Position numbers and translations under genes: made by a program | DNA from: CBDHEY01 sp965262305 | GTDB taxonomy: Bacteria > Pseudomonadota > Gammaproteobacteria > Pseudomonadales > Cellvibrionaceae | Reading direction: 5' to 3' | DNA length: 64,000 bases | Assembly: GCA_965262305.1 (NCBI GenBank) | Contig: CBDHEY010000002.1 | Location: forward strand, 434,001 to 498,000 | The notes under the pieces: generated by a model | What the model was told of the DNA's origin: nothing | Databases searched by the model: none | The model's input: only the letters and a program-made list of their open reading frames with translations | In this document: in pieces, positions 53,695 through 62,828 of the stretch | Layout of the letters: every line of letters starts with the position of its first letter | How positions within the stretch are numbered: the first letter of the stretch is position 1

Positions 53695-53760
53695 GGTTTT
53701 TCTCCTGAGCAAGTGGGTATTAAGTTGGAACATATCTTAATGAGCTTCGGGTTATCTCAC

Positions 53761-53791
53761 GTATACATATCCATTGGATTTGTATACATAT
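53761..53791. promoter_or_regulatory. 21-base-spaced direct repeat between the hydrolase gene and 54009
   Basis: GTATACATAT occurs at 53761-53770 and again at 53782-53791, exactly 21 bases apart. AraC-family proteins bind direct repeats with about this spacing, and an AraC gene lies in the adjacent unit. The repeat is about 67 bases upstream of the hydrolase start. The remaining interval up to 54008 holds no supported gene. Confidence 0.45.
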
Positions 53792-54008
53792 TGAGGAGAG
53801 AGCGAGATATTTCTCTATGTGCGATCTAACGGAACAAGAGTAGGTAGATTAAAGAAATGTGCAGAATACAAGAGCTCGGGTGGTCTCAAACTTTTGTCTA
53901 GTCTCGAATTAAAAAAAGGTCAAGACAACTTAATCCCTTTTTATTTTGAGTTCACTAGTCTATCCGCTATTATGGAGGATATGTGTACTAAAAGAGATGG
54001 AAGCGACA

Positions 54009-54329
54009 ATGACAAGCCCACTAGAGCTGCTTTCCGATTGTATTGAAAAAGCCCATGCTCGAATTCAGAAAGACTTTTCTAATATTAACCCTGTTGTGGG
54101 TGTTAGCCGAAAACTTCGTACTATGGGGATTCCTGCAGATGTGATCACCATTGATTGTTTAAAATCTAGAAAACGAATTATCGTAATCTTTCATGAGGAG
54201 TTACCCGACATGATTAGGTATCAGTTTTCATTTATTGAAAAAGATCCTGATGAATCTTTTGAAGAAATAACGGTGTCTGATTTATCCGAAAATCATTTGT
54301 ATGACTGGATGAGGAGTTATTTTTCATAG
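54009..54329 (+). CDS. small cytoplasmic protein, unknown family
   Basis: 106 residues from the ATG at 54009 (the frame is open to 53946). No signal peptide or membrane helix. Sequence runs LELLSDCIEKAHARIQKDFSNINPVVGVSRKLRTMGIPADVITIDCLKSRKRIIVIFHEELPDMIRYQF in outline over residues 5-75, with an acidic tail. Family not recognised; length and alternation suggest a small alpha/beta fold. Transcribed alone ahead of the aldo/keto reductase gene. Confidence 0.62.
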   Translation: MTSPLELLSDCIEKAHARIQKDFSNINPVVGVSRKLRTMGIPADVITIDCLKSRKRIIVIFHEELPDMIRYQFSFIEKDPDESFEEITVSDLSENHLYDWMRSYFS

Positions 54330-54443
54330 AATCATGTGGGTCTGGAAACAAAGCGTTATTCTAATAACTAACCTTCACCCATAAGAACCTGTATGTTGAA
54401 TGATGTCTAATCGTTTTCTACTCGTTCTAATAGGAGTTCTTCT

Positions 54444-55385
54444 ATGCACAGTGCAACCTTAAATCGTAGAAAGTTTCTTCAGTTATCAGCATCTAGTTTG
54501 GCGCTAAACCCATTTGGTCATATGTATGCAAAATCTCCAGTTTCTCAAACGCAGAAAATAACAAAAGCGATTCCCAAAACGAGAGAAGCCTTAGCCATCA
54601 TCGGCATGGGCACTTGGCAAACTTTTAATGTGGGAAGTGACTTGCCACTTAGAAATCAACGCGTTGAGGTACTGAAAACGTTTTTTGATCTAGGTGGTCA
54701 GATGATTGATTCATCGCCTATGTATGGTTCTTCACAGGCTGTTTTGGGTTATGGGCTTGAAAAACTCGGTGTGCCTCAATCTCTTTTTTCCGCGGATAAG
54801 ATATGGACCAGCAACGGCAATGCCACGATAAAACAGTTAACCGAAATTGAAAGAGAATGGCGATTAAAAAAATTTGATTTAATGCAGATACACAATTTAT
54901 TGAGTTGGCGAGAGCATTTAGAAAACTTACAACACTTAAAAAAACAAAGAAAAATTCGCTACCTTGGAATAACCACTTCTCATGGTCGACGACATGAAGA
55001 ACTTGAACGCATAATGTCGAATTTTGAGTTGGACTTTGTTCAACTTACTTACAATGTGATTGATCGCGAAGTAGAGGAAAGATTGCTGCCCATCGCACAG
55101 GAAAAACAAATTGCGATTATTGCAAATCGTCCATTTCGGGGTGGATCACTGTTGAACCGTTTGCAATCTAAAAATGCAAAGTTACCATCTTGGGCGAAAG
55201 ATTTTCAGATTCACAATTGGGCACAGTATCTGCTTAAATTTATTTGTTCACACCCAGCGGTTACTTGTGCGATACCTGCTACAAGTCAGGTTACTCATAT
55301 GCAAGAAAATATGGGCGCAGGTTTTGGCTTGTTACCTGATAAACAAACTCGTGAAAAGATGATTGCTCACGTGCAAAACCTTTAA
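54444..55385 (+). CDS. aldo/keto reductase with twin-arginine signal
   Basis: 313 residues. N-terminal Tat signal LNRRKFLQLSASSLALN (R-R-x-F-L), so export as a folded, probably NADPH-loaded protein by the TatABC encoded at 9-10 kb. The AKR barrel shows GMGTWQTF, GGQMIDSSPMYGSSQAVLGYGLEKL with the catalytic Asp/Tyr, KIWTS (Lys), and DLMQIHNLLSW (His). Good ribosome site (AATAGGAG). Periplasmic AKRs of this type are common in marine Gammaproteobacteria; substrate unknown. Confidence 0.88.
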   Translation: MHSATLNRRKFLQLSASSLALNPFGHMYAKSPVSQTQKITKAIPKTREALAIIGMGTWQTFNVGSDLPLRNQRVEVLKTFFDLGGQMIDSSPMYGSSQAVLGYGLEKLGVPQSLFSADKIWTSNGNATIKQLTEIEREWRLKKFDLMQIHNLLSWREHLENLQHLKKQRKIRYLGITTSHGRRHEELERIMSNFELDFVQLTYNVIDREVEERLLPIAQEKQIAIIANRPFRGGSLLNRLQSKNAKLPSWAKDFQIHNWAQYLLKFICSHPAVTCAIPATSQVTHMQENMGAGFGLLPDKQTREKMIAHVQNL

Positions 55386-55408
55386 AAGAATTATTTCTCA
55401 TAATAGAG

Positions 55409-56089
55409 ATGTCTGATCTTTTTACATATCGTCTTATCCACTTTATGCCAATGTCACCAGAGGTGTATCTGAGGTTATTTGAGAGAGCCAATGCCGCTTA
55501 TTGGCCAGCTCCACTTTTTTCATTTCTACTAGGTTTTACTATTTTATGGCTTGCATTTAATAACAAAGAGCGGTTTTGTCTCTCTTTTTTGGGAATAGTG
55601 TGGATATGGCAAGCGTATAGTTTTCATTTAGCTATTTTTTCTGAAATAAACTGGGCAGCAAATTACCTTGCTACTGGTTTTTTTATACAGGGGCTATTAT
55701 TTTTTCTGGCGGCGTTATTTAAGAAATCACATCTCTTTACTAACAGTAGTTATCAGGTTAATAGATCAGAGAAATTGACGCTGTTAGCTTTAAATATTGG
55801 CACCTTAATTTTTTATCCTTTGCTTTCATTTTTTATAAATAATAAGTTGTCTAGTGCGCATTATTTTATGTTTGCACCGCAGCCGACCTTGATATTCACG
55901 ATTTTACTATTGACCATTTTTGCTGCCCGCTCTTGGTGGCTATATATTGCACCCGTGTTCTTCTTGGTGTTATACGTTTTAATTGATTTTGCTATGGATT
56001 GGTACGTCGGTTTGGTAAATCTATTTGTTTTTCTGATTTGGTTTGTATACCTCGTTTTTAGAAGGGTGAATGGAGTTGAGCCGCAATAA
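55409..56089 (+). CDS. DUF6064-like multi-pass membrane protein
   Basis: 226 residues, probably six membrane helices. The opening MSPEVYLRLFERANAAYWPAPLFSFLLGF and the WIWQAYSFHLAIFSEINWAANYLATGFFIQGLLFF region match the DUF6064 pattern. An internal Met (residue 13 or 15) may be the true start. It follows the aldo/keto reductase by 23 bases and may be co-transcribed. Function unknown. Confidence 0.65.
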   Translation: MSDLFTYRLIHFMPMSPEVYLRLFERANAAYWPAPLFSFLLGFTILWLAFNNKERFCLSFLGIVWIWQAYSFHLAIFSEINWAANYLATGFFIQGLLFFLAALFKKSHLFTNSSYQVNRSEKLTLLALNIGTLIFYPLLSFFINNKLSSAHYFMFAPQPTLIFTILLLTIFAARSWWLYIAPVFFLVLYVLIDFAMDWYVGLVNLFVFLIWFVYLVFRRVNGVEPQ

Positions 56090-56310
56090 AGATTGTTCTT
56101 AATAATTTCATAAAATTTATTTGATTTTATTTCTACGAAGGCGATAGATTTATTTTGCAATAAAAAGTTCAAAAAAATGACCATTTCTGTCTGTTTAAAA
56201 ATCAGCAAGATAAATAAAGAAAAATTTGAAAAGTTCTGATAAAGTTAGTTTGTTGTAAAAGAATTAGGGCTAGTTATTAGGAATTTAAAGTTTAGAGGCG
56301 TTATTTTTTA

Positions 56311-57036
56311 ATGAAAACGGAATTGATGATTGCGTATATTGCAGCAGTAGCAATGATTCTAGCTGCTATTATACAGGTTTTGCCAAGTTTCTCTGAACGT
56401 GTTTTAGATCGCAACAAAAATCCAGGAGGTGCGACTTATCAAGATGGCGCGTCTAACATCCGAGACGTTGACGGTGAAGTGACTATTGTTATACCCGATA
56501 GCTATTTAAAAGAAAAAGTTGAAAGCCAAGAAAAAGAAATAAAAGAATTGATAGTTGAAAAAACTAACTTGGTACATAGAATTACCCAATCTGAGAGTAA
56601 AATAACGAATAATCTTTATGTTGATGCTGAGTATCCAATAGAAGAAGTAAAAACACCCCATAATAAAGTGTTGAATAAAGGCAATATCAATGAGCACTTT
56701 GTCGTGGAGTCGACTGAAAAATATAAGCCTGAAACGAAAAATAAAGATGCTTCAGAATTATCCAAAGAAAATACAATTATCGAATTTCCTGGAAATCCAT
56801 TTATACTTTGCGGTTACAAAAATTTTACCGTGAAGTCGAAGTCTATGGAAAATGGATCACGGGGAGTAAGGTTCTATAGCGACGATAGGTCAATTCCTAC
56901 TTCGATAAGAAATGTCAGGGGGTATGAGCGCGTAATTCCCATAGGAACTTATAAGTCCATTCTGCCAGGATGTTCTGTGAAAGCAGAAATATTATCAAAT
57001 GGAAATAGAATATCTTTAACATACAGGTTGGAATGA
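56311..57036 (+). CDS. membrane-anchored protein with coiled coil, unknown family
   Basis: 241 residues. One N-terminal membrane helix (about residues 5-25), then a linker and a short coiled coil (LKEKVESQEKEIKELIVEKTNL, residues about 68-90), followed by a soluble beta-rich C-terminal domain with one Cys pair (FILCGYKN, LPGCSVK). The start codon of the next gene overlaps its stop (ATGA), so the two products are coupled. Family not recognised. Confidence 0.6.
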   Translation: MKTELMIAYIAAVAMILAAIIQVLPSFSERVLDRNKNPGGATYQDGASNIRDVDGEVTIVIPDSYLKEKVESQEKEIKELIVEKTNLVHRITQSESKITNNLYVDAEYPIEEVKTPHNKVLNKGNINEHFVVESTEKYKPETKNKDASELSKENTIIEFPGNPFILCGYKNFTVKSKSMENGSRGVRFYSDDRSIPTSIRNVRGYERVIPIGTYKSILPGCSVKAEILSNGNRISLTYRLE

Positions 57037-57638
57037 GAATGAAAAATATCTTGTTTACGTTTTTAGGGCTGCAGGCTTTAATCTACTCACAGTTTGCTCA
57101 TACATGTGAGGAATATCTTTATTTGGAAACAGATGAGCTTAAGGAATATCGCGATGCTCTTGTGGCAGAAGGTTCAGATCCGTTGGATCGTATTTTTGCG
57201 TTTAGAAAATTGAGTTGTTCAGAGAGCCCAGCCATTAGAAGTTTTGCTATTACAGAAGGGTTAAAGAATTCTGCTGACCAAATCGTGCGTAATGAAGTGA
57301 TGCTACACGCGATGTTACAAAAAGCAAGGCTTGAAATAGAACTTGGATTGAACGACGACCTTTCAGCAACGGATAGAAAATTCGTTAAAAAAAATTCGGG
57401 AATTCTTTCTGTTGGTATTACGAATAGATCTAAGACTGAGGGTTGTCTTGGGTTTTATGGAAAATCGTGTCTTCGAGGAAGACGAGCCATAGTTAAAGGA
57501 GCCTTTGTTGAGTTTGATACCTCAAATTTATTTGGTAAGTTCGAGCTTTCTGGCTCTTCTGAATTGGTCGGCTATTTAAAAAGAAAGAAAGTTAAAGAAG
57601 AAACTGGGAAAATTCCAGCGGTCATTAAGCTCTATTAA
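57033..57638 (+). CDS. exported protein of unknown family
   Basis: 201 residues with a signal peptide (hydrophobic LFTFLGLQALIYSQFAH, cleavage near residue 23). The mature part has an acidic helical half with HEAT-like flavour (DRIFAFRKLSCSESPAIRSFAITEGLK), then a beta-rich half with a Cys pair (GCLGFYGKSC). Coupled to the membrane-anchored gene upstream by a 4-base overlap. Together they look like a two-component envelope unit of unknown role. Confidence 0.6.
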   Translation: MRMKNILFTFLGLQALIYSQFAHTCEEYLYLETDELKEYRDALVAEGSDPLDRIFAFRKLSCSESPAIRSFAITEGLKNSADQIVRNEVMLHAMLQKARLEIELGLNDDLSATDRKFVKKNSGILSVGITNRSKTEGCLGFYGKSCLRGRRAIVKGAFVEFDTSNLFGKFELSGSSELVGYLKRKKVKEETGKIPAVIKLY

Positions 57639-57690
57639 TTAACTAAGTGGGAGCTTATACTCTTATAGAGTTATTACTTTTGTGTTATTT

Positions 57691-59376
57691 TTAAATAGAG
57701 TAAAACAAAGCAACAATTAAACCTAGAAAACCAGCAAATAGAATGTAATACAACGTCGGCAGCATTAAATTTTTGATAAGCTGGCTCTCTCGTCCTACCA
57801 TGCCCACCGTTGCTTCTGCGGCGACAATGTTTGATATACAAATAATATTTCCCGCAGAGGCGCCCACACATTGCAATCCTACAACCATTGCTGCGGATGC
57901 TTGAATCGACATTGCGATTCCAAACTGAAACAACGTAAACATCATATTGCTCACAGTAACGCTGCCCGCGACAAACGAGCCTATAGCCCCAACAACCGGA
58001 GCGAAAAAAGGCCAAGACTGTCCCGCGAGGCTGGACATTCCTTCGGCAAGCACAAGCGGCATGCTTAATAACTCATTTTGGTTTTCACCTGTGTTTATAA
58101 ACACTTTGGCCATTAATACTGCTGAACCTAAGGGTAAAATAGTTTTTGTAAGTATCGGAAGCGTTGTTTTAAAAGCCTCGCTTAGCTGAGCTAGAGTCAT
58201 CTTTTGTTGAAAATAGGTGATGCAAATGACCAATAAGAACAAACTTGGCGGTAGGTATAGAGGAGAAGACGATGCATTAATAGGCGTACCGAGAATCGAA
58301 ACCCATTCGATAGTGAAACTTTGCAGCCAGGCTTTGAATGGTAAGAAATCTAATCGCGAAAGAACTAAGCATATCGCGAGTAAACAGTAGGGTATCCAAG
58401 CGTTTAGAGTAGTTATTTGTTGTCTTGCATTTGAAAATGATGGATTGAGAGGTTCTTTACTCGACGCCGACCATTCGTTTGGCCATTGATCTTTGTTAGC
58501 AAAGTCCCAATTTTCTTTGGGTAAGAATATCTTTTTCTTTGTTGCACTAATCACAATAGCTAAACCAGTTAGACCTCCAATAAGTGTGGGGAATTCAGGG
58601 CCAAGATAGAATGCCGTTAAAGTGTAGGGCAGCGTAAAGGCTAAACCAGATAGGAGAGCAAATTTCCACATAGAAAAAGCGGCCTGCCAGCGGCTATTTA
58701 TCGAAGGTTTTTCCGCAAAGGTGAATGTGAGTGATAGGATCAGTATGAAAGGGATAAAGGTGCCAATAATGCCATGAAAAATAGCGGCCCAACGTCCGGT
58801 TTCTGCAAGCAAGTCACTCTGGCTTTGCTCTGTAACTAGCAGATATTCATTGACTTCGTTAACACCGGAAAGACCAGAATCCACACCAATCAATAATGGC
58901 GTGCCTATTGCTCCGAAGGTAGAGGGTGTGCTTTGAATAATTAAAGCCATCATTACGGCGGCCATGGGTGGAAAGCCAATAGCAACCATCAGAGGAACGG
59001 TAATGACGGCAGGAGTACCAAAACCTGATGCGCCTTCAATAAAACTGCCGAATAACCAGGCAATAATTATCGCTTGAACACGTCGGTCAGGAGAAATAAC
59101 TAATAGATTCTGTCGTATGCGATCGAGTGCACCTGAAGAGCGTAATATGTTAAGTAAAAAAATCGCGGCAAATACAATATATAAAATGTCAAATGCAGCG
59201 AAACCACCTTGAATGCTGGAGGCTATAATAATATCGATGGGAACGCTCCAAACAAAGTAAGCTAATGCCGCAGTGATTAAAAATGCAATGGGCATTGCTT
59301 CCCCCGCAGGGCGTTTAGCTATCATCAATAATACAAATATTATGAGTATTGGTAGCAGTGCTGCTAATGTGAGCAT
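57691..59376 (-). CDS. lldP: L-lactate permease
   Basis: 561-residue polytopic transporter of the LctP family (about 12-14 helices). Family marks: FIEGASGFGTPAVITVPLM, PSTFGAIGTPLLIGV, and near the C terminus GSFVAGSVTVSNMMFTLFQFGIA and QCVGASAGNIICISNIVAAEATVGMVG. It is a proton-coupled lactate/glycolate symporter. It lies 15 bases downstream of ldhA on the same strand, so D-lactate production or use and lactate transport are co-expressed. Confidence 0.92.
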   Translation of the reverse strand: MLTLAALLPILIIFVLLMIAKRPAGEAMPIAFLITAALAYFVWSVPIDIIIASSIQGGFAAFDILYIVFAAIFLLNILRSSGALDRIRQNLLVISPDRRVQAIIIAWLFGSFIEGASGFGTPAVITVPLMVAIGFPPMAAVMMALIIQSTPSTFGAIGTPLLIGVDSGLSGVNEVNEYLLVTEQSQSDLLAETGRWAAIFHGIIGTFIPFILILSLTFTFAEKPSINSRWQAAFSMWKFALLSGLAFTLPYTLTAFYLGPEFPTLIGGLTGLAIVISATKKKIFLPKENWDFANKDQWPNEWSASSKEPLNPSFSNARQQITTLNAWIPYCLLAICLVLSRLDFLPFKAWLQSFTIEWVSILGTPINASSSPLYLPPSLFLLVICITYFQQKMTLAQLSEAFKTTLPILTKTILPLGSAVLMAKVFINTGENQNELLSMPLVLAEGMSSLAGQSWPFFAPVVGAIGSFVAGSVTVSNMMFTLFQFGIAMSIQASAAMVVGLQCVGASAGNIICISNIVAAEATVGMVGRESQLIKNLMLPTLYYILFAGFLGLIVALFYSI

Positions 59377-59390
59377 AGAAGTCTATTTAC

Positions 59391-60395
59391 TTATCGAACA
59401 AGTTCTATACCGATTTTATTTTTGCACTCTTTGCCTTCTTCAAAATCAGAAATATTTTCGATCGTGGTGTCGGCAATGTTGGTCAGTGCGGTATCGGTAA
59501 AATAGCCTTGATGACCTGTTACTAGCACATTAGGGAAGGTTAACAAGCGTTGGAAAACATCGTCATCGATTATTTTATTGGAAAGGTCCTCGAAAAAAAT
59601 ATCACTTTCTTGTTCGTAGACGTCGATTCCGAGATAGCCGAGTTTGCCCGTCTTAATGGCTTTGATTGCGGCTTTGGATTCGATGATAGCACCGCGTCCT
59701 GTATTGATTAACATGACACCATCGCGCATTTTGGAAAAAGCCTGATCGTCTATAAGGTGATATGTAGCTGTGTTCAATGGACAATGCAGAGAAATAATTT
59801 CTGATTTTGAGAATAGCGTATCAAGATCGGCATATTCCATTCCAAGTGCGAGGCATTGAATGTTTTGGTGTAAGTCAAAACCGATGAGCTTACAGCCAAA
59901 TCCATTGAGTATCTTAGCGACTAAATGGCCGATCATGCCCGTGCCAATAATTCCAACCGTTCGTCCATGAAGTTCTCGTCCCAATAAACCCTCTAGCGAG
60001 AAGTTGCCATAGCGGCCCCGCTGGTACGCGCGATGTGTTTGGCGACTAAGACTCATTATTAAGGCAATTGTATGCTCTGCAACGGAGTAGGGAGAATAAG
60101 CTGGAACTCTCACCACGGTGAGGCCTAGTTCATCAGCTGCTTTCAAATCAACGTTATTAAAACCCGCACAGCGCAATGCGATTATCTGAGTACCATGAAA
60201 TTTTAGCGTATTTAAAACTTCGCGATCTAATTTATCGTTGACGAAGACGGAAACACAAGGAAACCCTTCTGCTAAACGCTTTGTTTCCGGTGTTAGCCGA
60301 GTTTCGAAAAAACTTAGATCGTGTCCGGCTTTCCGATTGGCGAGGTTTAATGACTCCTCGTCGTAACGCTTAGTACTGAAAACTGCAACTTTCAT
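59391..60395 (-). CDS. ldhA: D-lactate dehydrogenase (fermentative, 2-hydroxyacid dehydrogenase family)
   Basis: 334 residues. NAD-binding GIIGTGMIGHLVA, substrate Arg region ALRCAGFNNVD, INTGRGAIIES with the second Arg, and catalytic His in VLVTGHQGYFT; size and motifs match LdhA rather than PdxB or SerA. It interconverts pyruvate and D-lactate with NADH. It is upstream of the lactate permease gene with a 15-base gap. A 14-bp perfect hairpin lies about 135 bases upstream of its start. Confidence 0.92.
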   Translation of the reverse strand: MKVAVFSTKRYDEESLNLANRKAGHDLSFFETRLTPETKRLAEGFPCVSVFVNDKLDREVLNTLKFHGTQIIALRCAGFNNVDLKAADELGLTVVRVPAYSPYSVAEHTIALIMSLSRQTHRAYQRGRYGNFSLEGLLGRELHGRTVGIIGTGMIGHLVAKILNGFGCKLIGFDLHQNIQCLALGMEYADLDTLFSKSEIISLHCPLNTATYHLIDDQAFSKMRDGVMLINTGRGAIIESKAAIKAIKTGKLGYLGIDVYEQESDIFFEDLSNKIIDDDVFQRLLTFPNVLVTGHQGYFTDTALTNIADTTIENISDFEEGKECKNKIGIELVR

Positions 60396-60528
60396 AGGAG
60401 AACTCCCTAATGCAATTGACGCTAGGTCAAAATGGAATCAAAGCAAAAGATAACTGAAGACTCAGGGTTTTGAAAGGAATGATTTTAGATGAACATGGTA
60501 ATCTATACGTCACGCTATGAGTAATAAT

Positions 60529-60560
60529 TGCATTAGCTGAAAAGTCTTTCAGCTAATGCA
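60529..60560. repeat. 14-bp perfect inverted repeat (hairpin)
   Basis: TGCATTAGCTGAAA (60529-60542) pairs exactly with TTTCAGCTAATGCA (60547-60560) around a 4-base loop. It lies between the end of the aldose dehydrogenase gene and the ldhA promoter. No T tract follows on either strand, so it is a terminator lacking the U run, an mRNA 3'-end stabiliser, or a regulator site. Confidence 0.55.
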
Positions 60561-60646
60561 TGAAAGTTAATCAGCTTGCATGTGGCTGATCAAGCTAAGC
60601 CTCACCAGAGTGATTTTTAAATTTGGTTTGATGCCAAGTGCGATAT

Positions 60647-61765
60647 TTATTTTCCTGGGATCAATCGAAGAATTTTTCCACTATCAGTGGAAAAATATAT
60701 AAATCCATCTGGTCCTTCTAACAGCGCGCGGATTCGCTCACCAAAATTATCGAGTAACCTTTCTTCATTTTTCAATTCACCCTTGCTATCAACTTCTACC
60801 CGATTAAGATGGGTTAGTTTTAAAGCCCCGGAAAACAAATTGCCCGACCATTCAGAGAAAACCTTACCGTTATACAAGAGCAACGAACCTGGGGCAATAG
60901 ATGGTGTGTATACTTTTTTAGGTTGCTCCATGCCTTTTTTATGGGTCCCTTCGCCAACGCTTTTAGGTCCCCAGTATTCTTTCCCGTAAGAAATAACGGG
61001 CCAGCCATAATTAAGTCCGGGGAGAACGAGGTTTATTTCGTCGCCACCTCTAGGGCCATGCTCATTCACCCAGAGTCGATTATTTTTTTTATCCAGCACA
61101 ATGCCTTGAGGATTACGGTGACCGTAGCTCCAAATTTCTGGAAGAACATTTTTGTCTTTACTGAACGGGTTATTATTTGGAGTACTGCCGTCTAAATTTA
61201 AACGCAAAACCGAACCGCTATGTTGTTTTAAATCTTGAGCTGTGGATCTGACGCCGCGATCACCCACGGTGAAAAATATATGTCCTTCCCCGTCAAAAAG
61301 TATTCGGCTACCAAAGTGCCGATTGGTATCCGAGCTAGATTCCGTCACGAATAAATCTTCCCATTTTTCAACCTTACTGTTCGCAATCTTTGCTCTCGCT
61401 AGTGTCGTGAGGCCGCCATCCCTCTCCTTTACATAGGTAAGATAGACCCAATCTCCGGGATTAAAATCTGGTGGAGTAGCCACATCTAACAACCCGCCTT
61501 GTCCAACACTTTGCACATCGGGTACATTCAGAATATCCTCTACTTTTCCTGTTTTTATCGAAAGGATTCCCATGTCACCGCCGCGCTCGGTGAAAATAAT
61601 TTGATCCTTATTTAGAAAAGCGATTCCCCAGACAACACCTAAACCTTCGGTAATGAGTTCTACTTGAAAATTTATTTTGGCGCTTTTTTCTTCATATACA
61701 ATCTTTGCCCAACCGATATGAGATAAGCCAAGTAATAAGAACAAAGAAAATAGGAATTTAGTCAT
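60647..61765 (-). CDS. PQQ-dependent aldose sugar dehydrogenase (YliI/Asd-like)
   Basis: 372 residues with a signal peptide (to about residue 20, IGWA-KIV). Six-bladed propeller of the soluble GDH family: LGVVWGIAFLNKDQIIFTERGG, RHFGSRILFDGEGHIFFTVGDRG, SYGHRNPQGIVLD, EHGPRGGDEINLV and NYGWPVISYG, with the catalytic His and PQQ/Ca-binding residues in these blocks. It oxidises aldoses in the periplasm. No pqq biosynthesis genes lie nearby. Single gene. Confidence 0.92.
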   Translation of the reverse strand: MTKFLFSLFLLLGLSHIGWAKIVYEEKSAKINFQVELITEGLGVVWGIAFLNKDQIIFTERGGDMGILSIKTGKVEDILNVPDVQSVGQGGLLDVATPPDFNPGDWVYLTYVKERDGGLTTLARAKIANSKVEKWEDLFVTESSSDTNRHFGSRILFDGEGHIFFTVGDRGVRSTAQDLKQHSGSVLRLNLDGSTPNNNPFSKDKNVLPEIWSYGHRNPQGIVLDKKNNRLWVNEHGPRGGDEINLVLPGLNYGWPVISYGKEYWGPKSVGEGTHKKGMEQPKKVYTPSIAPGSLLLYNGKVFSEWSGNLFSGALKLTHLNRVEVDSKGELKNEERLLDNFGERIRALLEGPDGFIYFSTDSGKILRLIPGK

Positions 61766-61979
61766 TTTGTACCTACTTCAATTACATTGTTTTGATTAAC
61801 AAACCTTATTGTATACGAATAAGAATTGGAGTTGGTGTTAATGAATTGAATTTGGCTATGTCGAATGATGCCAATCGAATTCGTAACAAAAAGTTAACCT
61901 ATTGTTAACGAGTTAGATCAACTAGATTGAGTAAGTGAATTGTTAAGATAAAGGTTGGTGTGGTTACTGATGTGAATGA

Positions 61980-62011
61980 ACTGACACCGTGTTAATTGAA
62001 ACAGTGTCAGT
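61980..62011. repeat. inverted repeat downstream of gene 62028
   Basis: ACTGACAC (61980-61987) and GTGTCAGT (62004-62011) form an 8-bp stem, partly extended inward, just after the stop of the unknown gene at 62028. No T tract; possible 3' hairpin. In the same interval GTTAAC occurs twice (61893-61898 and 61904-61909), upstream of the aldose dehydrogenase gene. Confidence 0.4.
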
Positions 62012-62027
62012 CAATAAACCATATTAG

Positions 62028-62498
62028 CTATACATTTACGTGTCTAGTAGCTGTGATAAAAAGATCACCAAATACGGCTAATGGTTTTCCTGCTCCCACT
62101 GCTACCATTGCTGCTACAACGTAAAATTCGAGATCTCTGCCTGGATCTGTGTCCGGTTGACTGGGGTTGATGAAAAAGTGCGTTGTCATTATTTCACCAT
62201 TAGATCCAAGTGGCAGTAGTCTTAGCCTTCTATTTGCTCCAACGCCACCAACATCATCTTCTAACCCAGATGTGTTGACACCACCAGGAAAACTCGCATT
62301 TTCTAGATCAATGACATTTAAAGGGATTCCGTTAAACTCCTCTTGTTTTGTCACTACTTGCCATTGGTCTTTTGCGCCATCTTGTTCGGCCAGCAAAATT
62401 AATGCATGGTTAAAACCTGGTATTGGCGTAAGTGCGCGATATTGAACAATAATGTGGTTTGAGTTTAAAGCCGCTAGTTGGGCTCCCATAGTTTGCAT
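62028..62498 (-). CDS. protein of unknown family
   Basis: 156 residues, no signal peptide, no membrane helix except a mildly hydrophobic C-terminal stretch (FYVVAAMVAVGAGKPLAVFGDLFI). Strong ribosome site GGAGGA before the ATG. Beta-rich composition with glycine-rich loops (FPGGVNTSGLEDDVGGVGANRRL). No family recognised and no partner gene on the same strand; it is followed by a hairpin. Confidence 0.55.
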   Translation of the reverse strand: MQTMGAQLAALNSNHIIVQYRALTPIPGFNHALILLAEQDGAKDQWQVVTKQEEFNGIPLNVIDLENASFPGGVNTSGLEDDVGGVGANRRLRLLPLGSNGEIMTTHFFINPSQPDTDPGRDLEFYVVAAMVAVGAGKPLAVFGDLFITATRHVNV

Positions 62499-62828
62499 AA
62501 CATATTCCTCCGGTCCTTGATTTTCATGAAATTAAGCAAAGAAAAATTGAATAGCTTGCTTTCTAAATAAAGCGCCAATAGCTTAGCGGAGTTGAACGAA
62601 GGTGTAAGTGAACTATTCACCTGGGGAAGTGTTAGTTACAAAGCGCAAGGGGGTTTTTTATTAATGTATCTTTTGGTTTTAGATAAGATATTTTTGAGGC
62701 CTTTTTTTAGAAAGCTTCATCAAGTGTTCCACTGGATTTAATCCAAATCTTTCTATTTTTACGGAATTGATTGTTGGCGCTTAGATACTAAAAACCGTTA
62801 AAATCTTTTATTTTTTTAAGGCGCTCGG
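62499..62828. other. intergenic interval before the right-edge gene
   Basis: About 330 bases between the divergent unknown gene and the synthase-like gene. It ends in a T-rich tract and AAGG ribosome site for the TTG start at 62829. No other feature seen. Confidence 0.35.

Noticed and set aside
53819..54046. 75-codon ORF overlapping the start of the gene at 54009
   Set aside because: It overlaps the better-supported frame, has low-quality composition and no ribosome site at its first codon.
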